Shown here: piece after piece, positions 14,326 through 23,183 of the stretch
How the letters are laid out: each line of letters opens with the position of its first letter
Numbering within the stretch: the stretch's first letter is position 1
IMG/VR virus record: IMGVR_UViG_3300006919_000210
Location: 1 to 33,381 of that record
Reading direction: 5' to 3' (one strand)
Origin: a virus
DNA length: 33,381 nucleotides
Position numbers and translations under genes: made by a program
Notes under the pieces: generated by a model
Database searches by the model: none
The model's input: only the letters and a program-made list of their open reading frames with translations
Told to the model about the DNA's origin: nothing

Positions 14326-16892
14326 TGCCAATAGAATTACAGAATAATTTTACTGGTGGTTTAAATAATCGGTATCCTGCCCACCTAATTCCTGATGGGT
14401 TTAATTCAACTGCACAAAATGTTGATTTATCCTATAGGGATTTAAGGTCTGACAAAGGCACTGGAACTGATTCATTTGACCCAGCCGGTTCTAGGTTTTT
14501 CTATGAGGCTGCAAGTTCATGGATTGGTTCAACAGGTTTTAGCTCTGCTCAATTTTCAGAGATAAATCTTACCAATAATGCAAACCAAACCATATCAACT
14601 AACACTACAGCATCTGATCCTGTTACTGTTAATATTGGTTCAACGCTTACAGTAAGTAGTGGCGCACTTAGTGTAGAATCACAAGGTGATGGTTTTGAAG
14701 TAGCAAATTCTTTTGTTGAATATGCAGATGATTTATATGTATCAAGATCTGGTTACTCTTTCACAGCAAATTCTATAGCAAACACTGGCACAAATGGTGT
14801 TTGTGAAATTGTTTATTTAAGTAGTGATGTTGGGAAATTTCATATTGGAGATGAAATAGTTGGTTTACAGTTCAGTAATCTTTCCCTTATAACGGATATA
14901 AATAAAGCGACAGGCGAGATAACACTTAATAAAGCAGCATTATCTACAACATCTAGTCCAACTAATCTTCAGGCTAATGCTACTGCAGTTAGATACATGG
15001 ATGGTAATATATCTACTTCGTTAGTTATTGGAGTCGATATACCCACTCCTTCATTTAATATTAGTAAACAAACTGGGGGTGCTACTTTTGATGGTTATTC
15101 TACTAAATGGATTTCATCCAGTTTCCCAATACCTTTTCAATATGGGGTGTCAGCAATAGATGATACTGGAATTGAATCAGGTTTATCAGAGTCAAGTGAC
15201 CAAGGTGCGATAAACATATTAGATTTATCCGCATCAGTTGCTAACAGGTCAGCCCCACTAAAAATCAATATCTCAGGACTTTCCCAAGGTAAATATTTTA
15301 TATATAGAATTGGAGACACTTCCGCTGTTTATAAGTTACTAGAATATCTCTATCAAACGTCTTCTTCTACTACATTTGATTTTGGTGCGAGAGGCTCAGG
15401 AAGTGGCGTACCAGCGACTGCACAAAGATTAACTATTGTTGATACAGGAATGCCCACCGGCACTCAGTATGCCGTTAGATGGTATGCTGCAACAGGCACT
15501 TCTAGTGCTTCTGCTTCTGCAGGGGATTATACACCAACAGGGACTACAGCATTTACTACTGGCTCAACTATTGATTTACATACACAAGTCGGTACTCATG
15601 ATCTTTTTGTTGAAGTTATTGTTAAGTTTGACGGAGATGACAGAGAGTATGTAGCCGGTGCAGGGTATATAGAAAATGGAGCAGCCTTAGTAAATACCAG
15701 CCTAGATACATATCTAGATTATAGAAACGCACAAACCTTAGCTTTATTTTCGCCATTTACGCAATCAAACCAGCCTCCAAGAAATTTAAAGTTTTTAACA
15801 GAAGTTAATAACTTCTTTTTTGCATCTGTAGATAAGCGTTTATATATAAGTAGATCCGGTCAAGCTAATGTATGGCCTATTGATGCATTTATTGATTTTG
15901 ATGCGAAGATTACAGGTTTAGGTAGGCGAGGTAGTGAGCTTATTGTGTTTACACAATTCGCTCTATTTAGGGTTTTTGGTAATGCCTTTGACAGTATGAG
16001 GAAAGTAGAAATACCAACAAGAGAAGGGATACCAGATAATTTACACCTGACCATATCAGAAGTTAAAGGTGGATTAATATATGCGAATCTAAACGGCATA
16101 CACTACTACGATGGTTCTTCTGTACAACAATTAACAAGGAACCTTTTAGAAACATTTACATTACCATCTGGAAATTACAGTTCAAATGTTGCTGGAAGTT
16201 ATGATGACCAGTACTTCCTTTTGGCAGATGCCGGACTTGGATATAAAATAGATATGAGGGATGGCTCATTTAAGCTGTCTCGTACCACTTTAAATGCATC
16301 AAATTTATTTTACAGAGGTGCTACTAATAAGCTTTACACAAGTGATTCTATTATTGGGATCGGTTCAAATTTAGAATACACAGTACAAACCAGAGATTTT
16401 ACTGGTGGGCAAATAAACTCATCTAAACTTCTTTCTGCACTGACTATAAATGCAGATTCGTTTACCGGAAGTGTCACTCCAGTGGTAGATGGAGTTGATC
16501 AAACTTCTGAAACAGTGAGTTTTACTAATCAAAATTTAAACCGAAAAGTTTATGTAAGTAATCCTCTTCCAGGAGAAAAGTTTGCTGTAAAGATTGTGTC
16601 TACAGCCGGTGAATTAAATGAAGTAGGTGTAGAGTATTTAGACCCAAGCCAAAATTCATTATCTAGGTTTGATTCGATTACAATTAAGTACACAGGTACT
16701 CCATCGTTTTCAGTCAAGATTGATGACACTGAAAAGATTGCATCTACGACATTACCTTCCTTTACCGGAGATGTTGCGGAGAAGACATATTATTTCCCAG
16801 CAATGACTGAAGGGACAGTACCACATTTAATAGGTGTGGAGACCGAAACAAATAAAATTGTTTCGTACTCTTATGAATCAGAAAGGGTCTGA
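14325..16892 (+). CDS. Tail nozzle-like protein (T7 gp12 / P22 gp10 type role)
   Basis: An 855-aa protein. The opening, NNFTGGLNNRYPAHLIPDGF with STAQNVDLSYRDLRSDKG, is the standard start of nozzle-type tail proteins. Residues about 480-700 read as a beta-propeller/platform with NFFFASVDKRLYISRSGQAN, VWPIDAFIDFDAKITGLGRR, LIVFTQFALFRVFG and IYANLNGIHYYDG. I infer that it forms the distal tail tube below the adaptor. The last ~74 residues (782-855) are a separate module, SITIKYTGTPSFSVKIDD to FPAMTEGTVPHL, that recurs in the next long gene. It starts in the stop codon of the fibre gene and ends with TGATG coupling to a short gene. Confidence 0.72.
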   Translation: MPIELQNNFTGGLNNRYPAHLIPDGFNSTAQNVDLSYRDLRSDKGTGTDSFDPAGSRFFYEAASSWIGSTGFSSAQFSEINLTNNANQTISTNTTASDPVTVNIGSTLTVSSGALSVESQGDGFEVANSFVEYADDLYVSRSGYSFTANSIANTGTNGVCEIVYLSSDVGKFHIGDEIVGLQFSNLSLITDINKATGEITLNKAALSTTSSPTNLQANATAVRYMDGNISTSLVIGVDIPTPSFNISKQTGGATFDGYSTKWISSSFPIPFQYGVSAIDDTGIESGLSESSDQGAINILDLSASVANRSAPLKINISGLSQGKYFIYRIGDTSAVYKLLEYLYQTSSSTTFDFGARGSGSGVPATAQRLTIVDTGMPTGTQYAVRWYAATGTSSASASAGDYTPTGTTAFTTGSTIDLHTQVGTHDLFVEVIVKFDGDDREYVAGAGYIENGAALVNTSLDTYLDYRNAQTLALFSPFTQSNQPPRNLKFLTEVNNFFFASVDKRLYISRSGQANVWPIDAFIDFDAKITGLGRRGSELIVFTQFALFRVFGNAFDSMRKVEIPTREGIPDNLHLTISEVKGGLIYANLNGIHYYDGSSVQQLTRNLLETFTLPSGNYSSNVAGSYDDQYFLLADAGLGYKIDMRDGSFKLSRTTLNASNLFYRGATNKLYTSDSIIGIGSNLEYTVQTRDFTGGQINSSKLLSALTINADSFTGSVTPVVDGVDQTSETVSFTNQNLNRKVYVSNPLPGEKFAVKIVSTAGELNEVGVEYLDPSQNSLSRFDSITIKYTGTPSFSVKIDDTEKIASTTLPSFTGDVAEKTYYFPAMTEGTVPHLIGVETETNKIVSYSYESERV

Positions 16893-17065
16893 TGGTTGGA
16901 TTCCCAATAGCAAATGAGTCAGTAAGTGACCTTGATACATACTTGGATCTTGAATCTGAAACCATGAGAGAAACCTTAAAAACTCTATTTAATAATTGCA
17001 GAGTTTTAGAAGCTAGATTGTTGGAAGCCGAAAATAGAATTCAAAGTTTAGAGTCTGATGATTAA
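16892..17065 (+). CDS. 57-aa coiled-coil protein (short gene)
   Basis: An ATG at 16892-16894, overlapping the nozzle stop as TGATG, opens a 57-codon frame ending TAA at 17063-17065. It fills the 165-base gap between two long genes. The next gene starts eight bases before its end. The N-terminus is MVGFPIANESVSDLDTYLD; the rest (about 22-55) is a regular heptad-like helix with LFNNCRVLEARLLEAENRIQ. The coupling on both sides and the coiled-coil pattern support a real gene. A virion linker or small oligomeric tail component is possible. No family is recognised. Confidence 0.7.
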   Translation: MVGFPIANESVSDLDTYLDLESETMRETLKTLFNNCRVLEARLLEAENRIQSLESDD

Positions 17066-17837
17066 ACAAAGGCAGATATTTCAAAGTATTATACTAGAAT
17101 ACTCTGGAACTCCCACTATAACTGTTTCTATAGATGGAACTGACAAGCTAACAAATTTAGCTCTGCCTAATCATTCTATTAGAAAAACAAGGATTGTTGA
17201 TTTACCGGCTGGAATCATAGGCTATGTACCGCAACTAAGATCGTCACATACAGATGTTTTTAGATTTCAATTTCAAGGCGTTCCTGAAACCCAATACCAA
17301 GCACAACATATATACCATTACTGGGAAATTACGTTTCAGGGAACTGTCAATGTTAGTTTATTTTTAGATGAAGTAGCAAAGAAGCCAAACAACCTTGGAT
17401 CAGACACCATCACACTAACGGCTAGAGATTCTAGGTCACAGGACACAAGAAGAGTTTACTACCCACCGCTAAGTTATGGATGGGTTCCACACTATAGACA
17501 CAATGTAACCAATACAAATAGTGGTCAAATACTTAATGCGAGACCGGTGCAACTGCCACCTCGATTCTACAAAGGACTAAAAGATCATTCAGAGATACGA
17601 ATCACCCATGAGGGATTTGTACAAGTCGCAATGTATTTGGATGGGGAGGAAGTTGACCAGTACCAGTTTGATGCTAGTAACACGAATGATTTTGTTACTG
17701 AAAAAGCGTACTTACCATCTGGCTCAAATGGGCAAGTCCTTCAGTGGATACAGTATGGTGGAGATGGCGAAATAGCGGTGCTTGAAAGTGATGTAACACT
17801 AACAGACCAAGAGCCACCTAACCAGGAATTACAATGA
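17058..17837 (+). CDS. Three-module beta-sandwich tail protein related to the nozzle C-terminus
   Basis: A 259-aa protein composed of three diverged copies of one ~55-residue beta module: residues about 8-60, 88-147 and 178-234. Each has a strand pair around (Y/F)-x-G-T/F...V-x-(I/L)-x-(L/I)-D and a second strand ending with Y-(L/Y)-P or LPAG followed by G-x-V-P/L. Examples are YSGTPTITVSIDG with GYVPQL, FQGTVNVSLFLDE with GWVPHY, and HEGFVQVAMYLDG with GQVLQW. The same module closes the preceding nozzle-like protein. A tail-tip or nozzle-decorating protein is inferred. The first 60 residues are the closest match to the nozzle copy. Confidence 0.72.
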   Translation: MIKQRQIFQSIILEYSGTPTITVSIDGTDKLTNLALPNHSIRKTRIVDLPAGIIGYVPQLRSSHTDVFRFQFQGVPETQYQAQHIYHYWEITFQGTVNVSLFLDEVAKKPNNLGSDTITLTARDSRSQDTRRVYYPPLSYGWVPHYRHNVTNTNSGQILNARPVQLPPRFYKGLKDHSEIRITHEGFVQVAMYLDGEEVDQYQFDASNTNDFVTEKAYLPSGSNGQVLQWIQYGGDGEIAVLESDVTLTDQEPPNQELQ

Positions 17838-17860
17838 TTGGATATACTTATTGGATATAC
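17837..17860 (+). repeat. 13-bp tandem duplication at a gene start
   Basis: ATTGGATATAC occurs at 17837-17847 and again at 17850-17860, separated by TT. This is a 13-base tandem duplication. It places an extra out-of-frame TTG (17838) ahead of the TTG used by the next frame (17851), and it moves that start away from the AGGA at about 17823. Confidence 0.85.
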
Positions 17861-18201
17861 AACGAGTTAAAGAGTTACTTACACCAGCACTAGAACGCGC
17901 GGATGAGGTTAGTTGGGAATGGTTACTAGAAGGAATTGCGAATGGAGATATTCAATTATGGATGGGCAAAGAATCAGCCCTTACCACAAGAATTATCTAT
18001 GGTCTGCACACTGAACTTCAGTGGGTCATGGTAGGCGGTAGCCTAAAAGAAGTATTGGAAATGGTTCCTAAGATAGAAGAATGGGCAAAATCAATGGGTT
18101 GTACTAAAGCTAGATTTGTTGGAAGGAAAGGCTGGGCCAAAGTTCTTCAAGATTTAAATTATAAAATTTTACCACAAGTCAGTATGACTAAGGAGTTATA
18201 A
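17851..18201 (+). CDS. Small alpha/beta protein between tail and ejection genes
   Basis: A 116-aa protein. The frame opens at TTG 17851; there is no in-frame ATG near the N-terminus. The segment WEWLLEGIANGDIQLWMGK followed by TELQWVMVGGSLKEVLEMVP and MGCTKARFVGRKGWAKVL resembles short phage proteins found beside internal virion genes. Their strand-helix order recalls the end of an acetyltransferase (GNAT) fold, though the acetyl-CoA loop is not convincing. It is coupled by TAATG to the 675-aa gene. A role in DNA-ejection assembly is suggested by position only. Confidence 0.65.
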   Translation: MDIQRVKELLTPALERADEVSWEWLLEGIANGDIQLWMGKESALTTRIIYGLHTELQWVMVGGSLKEVLEMVPKIEEWAKSMGCTKARFVGRKGWAKVLQDLNYKILPQVSMTKEL

Positions 18202-20228
18202 TGGGTAGTGTAGTAAGCGGAGTAACAGATGCTATAGGCTTGACTAAAACCAACCAAAAAGCACCCTCGTTTAGTGCAGCGGATGCTGGATTTGACCAAG
18301 AGATTTACGACAAACTTGGTGAACGTAGGGATCTATATCAAACCCTAGTTGAGGGGAACATTGTAGATGCCAATGGCAGACCTTTTGGGGCTTCAGCTTA
18401 TGATGAGAAAACGGCTGTTGATGCGGATGGGAACAAAGCATTCATAACTACTCCAGCGGTAAAGGGGCAATTTGGTGCAATAATTACCCCAGAAAAAACA
18501 ACAAAAAACCCTGATTTTAATCCTGAAACCGCTAAAGATGCATCCGGTAACAAGCCTGGGGATAAAGCATTTGATGCTTCTACTGCTTCCCAAGAAGGCG
18601 GTCTTCGAGGTGATGTAAAAACCGCATTAGACAAATACACAACAGGTCAGGAAGAACTCCAAGACCAGATGTTTGGGAAGGTCAATCCTGAAACTGGAAA
18701 GAGAGAAGGAGGGTTCCTTGGAGACTATGATGCTAACACAAAAGGCATCATGGAAAAGATTATCGGAAAAGATGGTCAGCCTGGAATTGCAGATCAGTAT
18801 GGGGCTGAAACAGGAGCATTTCAGGATGCACTCATGGGTACAGTCAATCCTGAAACTGGTCAACGTGAAGGTGGGATTGTAAATGAATTTAAAGAAAGTG
18901 CTGGAGAGATAACCAAAGAAGGTGGTCTGATTGACCAAACTCAGGCACTTGGGTCTGGTTTAGTTGATAAGTATCAAGGAGCGATAAACCCAGAAACTGG
19001 AGAAAGAGAGGGTGGATTCCTTTCAGACTTAGAAAACGTAGAGAAACAATTTACCGATCCAGAAACAGGTTTCCAGAAAGAGCTTAAAGATAGGGAATCT
19101 AAATACGATGCCGAAACTGGATTTCAGAAGAATTACCAAGACCAGATCGATAAGTTAACTGGAGAAACTGGGTTAGGTAGCGAGTTGTCTGGTATTAAGG
19201 GTGATATCAGTGGCCTTAAAGATGAGCTTATTGGGGTTAAAGGTGAAGATGGTAAGCGAACTGGTGGAGTCCTTGGCGAGGTATCACAACTACAAACCGA
19301 TCTTCAAGATCCTTCTTACCTTATGGAAGACCAAGCCATGTTGGCTGGTCTTTCAGAACAACAGAGAGCAGGAGAAGCAAGAGCTAGTGAGGAATCACTC
19401 CGTAGACAGCTTGCTCAGTCCGGTCTAAGTCCAGACGAAACATCTGGTTTCTTGTCTCGATTCAAAGCAATGCGAGATCCTTTGGAGGAATCCGCTGCTG
19501 GGGATGCGTTGAAGGCTGCACAACAGTCTCAGGATCAACGTAGAGGAATGATTTCTGACAGGCAGAACCTTTTATCCAGTAAAGAAGCTTTGTTGCAGGG
19601 AGGGCTTGAAAACCTTAATCAACAACAGAAAAACGTATTAGCTCAGGCAGGATTAGTTGATCAAGAGTCTGGTCTTACGGATCGTCAGATGGGCGCACAA
19701 GGCAGAATGGATGACATTCTGAAGGACCGCATGAGTTCAACAATGGATGTGCGGAACATGATGCGAGACCGAATGGACGTTGATCGAGGTCTGACTATGG
19801 ACCAACTTGGTTTCATAGATCGAGAGGGCCAGCTACGGAAAGATCAAAGAGATGCGTTGATAGACAGGTCAGGACTCCTCAAAGACAATACCATGATGGG
19901 TCTGACTGGTCTTGATAAAGAGATGGGTGCTTATGATATGTACAACAATCTCAACCAGAACCAGTTCGATACACGCTCTGGAGCTATGGATATGGGGAGC
20001 AACTTCATGGGCAACATTTACAAGGGAACAATGGGTGGCATTGGGGATATGTACAAATACGGAACCTTTGGATATCAAGATGCGAGAGAACGCATGAACG
20101 CAATGGACGATGCAAGACTGGCTGCGTTGGGATCAAGAGTCTCAGCGGATATGGCTCAGTATAACCAGCCAACTGGTATGCAATCCCTTGTTAACACAGG
20201 AATCGGATTTCTAGGAGCTTTGAACTGA
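18201..20228 (+). CDS. Probable internal/ejection virion protein with PETG repeats
   Basis: A 675-aa protein. The opening MGSVVSGVTDAIGLTKTNQK is a short Gly/Val/Ala segment often seen at the start of phage ejection or core proteins. Residues about 155-340 carry spaced repeats NPETG(K/Q/E)REGG, with the first Asn at 162, 216 and 263, and looser DPETGFQK and DAETGFQK copies after. These lie in predicted helical linkers. The rest is rich in Gln, Met, Arg and Asp helices (for example AQGRMDDILKDRMSSTMDVR) and ends in a Gly/Leu tail. No enzyme motif is found. It heads three successive large genes coupled by one-base overlaps, as expected for proteins injected with the genome. Confidence 0.62.
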   Translation: MGSVVSGVTDAIGLTKTNQKAPSFSAADAGFDQEIYDKLGERRDLYQTLVEGNIVDANGRPFGASAYDEKTAVDADGNKAFITTPAVKGQFGAIITPEKTTKNPDFNPETAKDASGNKPGDKAFDASTASQEGGLRGDVKTALDKYTTGQEELQDQMFGKVNPETGKREGGFLGDYDANTKGIMEKIIGKDGQPGIADQYGAETGAFQDALMGTVNPETGQREGGIVNEFKESAGEITKEGGLIDQTQALGSGLVDKYQGAINPETGEREGGFLSDLENVEKQFTDPETGFQKELKDRESKYDAETGFQKNYQDQIDKLTGETGLGSELSGIKGDISGLKDELIGVKGEDGKRTGGVLGEVSQLQTDLQDPSYLMEDQAMLAGLSEQQRAGEARASEESLRRQLAQSGLSPDETSGFLSRFKAMRDPLEESAAGDALKAAQQSQDQRRGMISDRQNLLSSKEALLQGGLENLNQQQKNVLAQAGLVDQESGLTDRQMGAQGRMDDILKDRMSSTMDVRNMMRDRMDVDRGLTMDQLGFIDREGQLRKDQRDALIDRSGLLKDNTMMGLTGLDKEMGAYDMYNNLNQNQFDTRSGAMDMGSNFMGNIYKGTMGGIGDMYKYGTFGYQDARERMNAMDDARLAALGSRVSADMAQYNQPTGMQSLVNTGIGFLGALN

Positions 20229-23179
20229 TGAGTAGACAAGCACTATACCAAAACATACTCCAAGCACAACAGCGCGGTCTGGACAGAAATGTCCAGATGA
20301 ACCAAGACATGATGACCAACTTAGGGAAGTTGGCCGGAGGTGTGTACAAGTTCGCAGATGATAAGCGCGAAGACCAACTGAAAGAGTTCGATAAACAAGT
20401 CCAACAGGAACGGAAAGGTTACCTAGAGGACAGGAAACTCTATGGTATAGGAACCGATGCCTATGATGCCGTCAATAAATCCCTGAAGGAGTATGACGAG
20501 GAAATGTCGAGGCGAAGGGACGAGATATCCAATACTGGTTTTATGGACTATCTAGGCTTTGGAAAAGACCCTGAAGCCCCTTCTGCAAAGCTAGAGAAGC
20601 CTGACCAGTACAAGGGTTTCATTGACCCAGGAACAGGTGCTAGGGATGCATTCCAAGAGTTTCTACCTACAATGGAGTCAGGTAATTTTGATGTCTTCAA
20701 CCAAGGCTCGGCAATGGCCCAACAGGCTGCGGATGAAGAAAAACAAGCAGAGACTTTTAAGAAAGAGTCCGAGGGGACATTTTACAACTCCAGAATAGGG
20801 CGATTTGACAAAAGAGATCTTAGAAAGAATACAGACATCGATGACGAGGCTTATCGTCTTGGAATCATGGCGAAGAAACAAAATGAGATTGATTCCGAAA
20901 GGCTTGCCACTGTAGGCAAGGAGGAAATGCAATCTAGGTTGGAAGAGCTTTTTGGTAAAGCAGGAATTGATCTTAGTACTAGCCTTACCAAATATTCTGC
21001 TCAAAAAGGGATTGATCTTAACTTTGCTCTTGAGGAGATCAAGACCTTAGAGCCAGCAAGGCTTACTGCACTTTTAACCAAAATAGAAGGACTTGCAGAG
21101 CCAGAAGCAAAGGCCAAAGCACTCGAAGAGGAACTGGTAGGTAAAGCGAGGCTAGAAAATAAAAAGAAAGAGATCCGCTTCAAAAATGAAGAGACACTGA
21201 AACATCTTAATGATATCAAAAGATCAGACTTATTTTTCAAAAAAAGAGCTTGGGTACAATTAGGAAAAGAACAAAAAGAGTTTGATACAGATTTGCTTAT
21301 TAAAAAAGCAAATGCTGTAGGTGACAGAGATTTTCAGCGAAAGCTTATAGAGTATGGTCTTATTGAGGTAGATGAGAACGGAAACCTTAAAACTCATGCA
21401 GATGGATCATATGTCATAGACACTTCTAAAGACTTGGCTGATGTTAAGATGGATAAGTCATTAACACAGCTTGAAAAAGAACTTGATATAAAACTTGATG
21501 CTGAAATTGAAAGGGTCACTGACGTTCAGCTTCAAGAAGCTTCTCTAAACAATCATAGGAAATTAAAAGAAGCAGACTATAAGCTCTTAGAAGACCATGA
21601 GAAGAGAATGCTTGACTCAGGCATGGTTGATAAGGTTATAGCGAAGCAGAAAAGGGTACTGGAACTTGAAGACCAAATGGCTCAGGCAAGAGAGAGAAGG
21701 ACCGAGACTAGAGATTCAAGAAGAAGGTATATAGACGAGCAAAACAAGATTAAGGGAGAGATACGCGCGATAAAGATGGGCTATATGAAAGATAGCCTAG
21801 AAAGTCTTTATGGTAGTGGGTCAGGGGTTGATGCCAACGGAGAAGAAGACGGCTCCGTTACAATGGCAGACATGACTCAGTACAAGGAACTTCTAAACCT
21901 TAGTGACGATGAGGCTCAAGGGATCATGAAGATGATCAATAGCCAAGGACGAATCGCTAAAGGTAAAAGAGGAGTTGCTATGGTCAACTCTCTAGAGTGG
22001 CTGTCAGATCAAGATAAGTTCGACATACTTAAAGATGTGCCTGTCAGGGAAGGTGGATTGAAAGGCATAAAGGGTCTTAAATTTGAAGATTACCGAAAGA
22101 ACGAAAGAATTGCTAATGGACTTATTGAGGCTGGAGAAACGGATCTACTAAGTAACGAAGTACTAGACACATTAGGGTATAAAACCGATTACGAGAAGAA
22201 GGCCATAAGGACTTTGAGTGATTTAAATGGCGTAGCTAGAAATAAAAAGAAAATCTCTAATAAGATTCAGAACTACTTAGAGCAAGTTAAATTCCTGAAA
22301 CCTGAAGAAACTGCAGCTCGAGGTGAGTTTGCAAGAGGTGTTTACAAAGATCTTCAATCTGATCCAGAGACCGCAATGGCTATGGAGAAGATGGGAATTG
22401 ATCTTAACTCTATTCAAGGCATGACGGAAAAGAAAGCTAGGGAGATCGCACAATCACTTGCTTCCACACAAGCGGATCTACTTAGAGCAAAAGCTTCACT
22501 CGCTAATGCAAGCAAAACTTCTTCTAGCGGTGAGACACCTCCGTCCAAGATGTTCAGAAGTTTAGTAGACAAATTTACTCAATCTGGTGACATCGCACCA
22601 GGAAACGCAGAGGGCAATGCGAAAGCGATGAAAGATGCATTAGCACTTGTTCGACTCTCTTATCCAGGTTGGACTCCAACTGGAGCCGTCCCAGTTGATG
22701 GAGGTGGCAAAACTGGTGTACTAGCGAAAGAAGAAAGCCAAGGTGGAGGTGAAAAGAAAACAGATGTAGTAGCAGAAACTGTTATTGAAGAAGACGATAA
22801 TCAAGCAAGTGCAAAGAAGAAATCTACTGGTAGAGGAGTTGGTTTTCAAAAGGATATAATAGAAACCGCCTCCCAAGCCGCCTTGAAAGACTTAACACCA
22901 AGGATTGAAGCCAATGAGAAATCCGCTTTAGGGCGAGGTCTTATGGCATTAGACTCACTTTTTGGTGAAGGCAAACAGACGGCTAAGAGTAAAATTATAG
23001 AGCTTTCAGAGGAAGAAGGAGGTTTAGATAACTTTTTCACCAAACTAGGGAATAAAACTGATGACGAAATTGATGATTACCTAAACCAAAAAGAAGTTAA
23101 AGGTGGCCCCAAAATAAAACGCCAAATAACCAAAGCAATCAGAGACTACCAAGACTTTAACACTAATCGTTACGATTGA
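20228..23179 (+). CDS. Large coiled-coil internal virion protein
   Basis: A 983-aa, highly charged, mostly helical protein. The N-terminus (ALYQNILQAQQRGLDRNVQM, KLAGGVYKFADDKRE) is a pattern I associate with internal virion proteins, followed by long Glu/Lys/Arg helices (about 230-520). A more compact region at about 530-740 contains LNLSDDEAQGIMKMINSQGR. A Ser/Gly/Lys linker comes after about 800, and the C-terminus is helical. No lysozyme or transglycosylase signature is visible. It starts inside the previous stop (TGATG) and ends five bases before the giant gene. By size, composition and order it plays the role of the second T7-type internal core protein; sequence homology to T7 is not claimed. 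Confidence 0.65.
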   Translation: MSRQALYQNILQAQQRGLDRNVQMNQDMMTNLGKLAGGVYKFADDKREDQLKEFDKQVQQERKGYLEDRKLYGIGTDAYDAVNKSLKEYDEEMSRRRDEISNTGFMDYLGFGKDPEAPSAKLEKPDQYKGFIDPGTGARDAFQEFLPTMESGNFDVFNQGSAMAQQAADEEKQAETFKKESEGTFYNSRIGRFDKRDLRKNTDIDDEAYRLGIMAKKQNEIDSERLATVGKEEMQSRLEELFGKAGIDLSTSLTKYSAQKGIDLNFALEEIKTLEPARLTALLTKIEGLAEPEAKAKALEEELVGKARLENKKKEIRFKNEETLKHLNDIKRSDLFFKKRAWVQLGKEQKEFDTDLLIKKANAVGDRDFQRKLIEYGLIEVDENGNLKTHADGSYVIDTSKDLADVKMDKSLTQLEKELDIKLDAEIERVTDVQLQEASLNNHRKLKEADYKLLEDHEKRMLDSGMVDKVIAKQKRVLELEDQMAQARERRTETRDSRRRYIDEQNKIKGEIRAIKMGYMKDSLESLYGSGSGVDANGEEDGSVTMADMTQYKELLNLSDDEAQGIMKMINSQGRIAKGKRGVAMVNSLEWLSDQDKFDILKDVPVREGGLKGIKGLKFEDYRKNERIANGLIEAGETDLLSNEVLDTLGYKTDYEKKAIRTLSDLNGVARNKKKISNKIQNYLEQVKFLKPEETAARGEFARGVYKDLQSDPETAMAMEKMGIDLNSIQGMTEKKAREIAQSLASTQADLLRAKASLANASKTSSSGETPPSKMFRSLVDKFTQSGDIAPGNAEGNAKAMKDALALVRLSYPGWTPTGAVPVDGGGKTGVLAKEESQGGGEKKTDVVAETVIEEDDNQASAKKKSTGRGVGFQKDIIETASQAALKDLTPRIEANEKSALGRGLMALDSLFGEGKQTAKSKIIELSEEEGGLDNFFTKLGNKTDDEIDDYLNQKEVKGGPKIKRQITKAIRDYQDFNTNRYD

Positions 23180-23183
23180 GACT

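Noticed and set aside
17834-17893. 19-codon frame starting at the ATG coupled to the previous stop
   Set aside because: Too short to support as a gene and ends in TAG; retained only as a possible leader in the duplication finding.
18201-23179. Tape-measure protein among the large coiled-coil genes
   Set aside because: No tail-tube, sheath or long-tail genes accompany them, and they follow a nozzle-like protein, which fits ejection proteins better.
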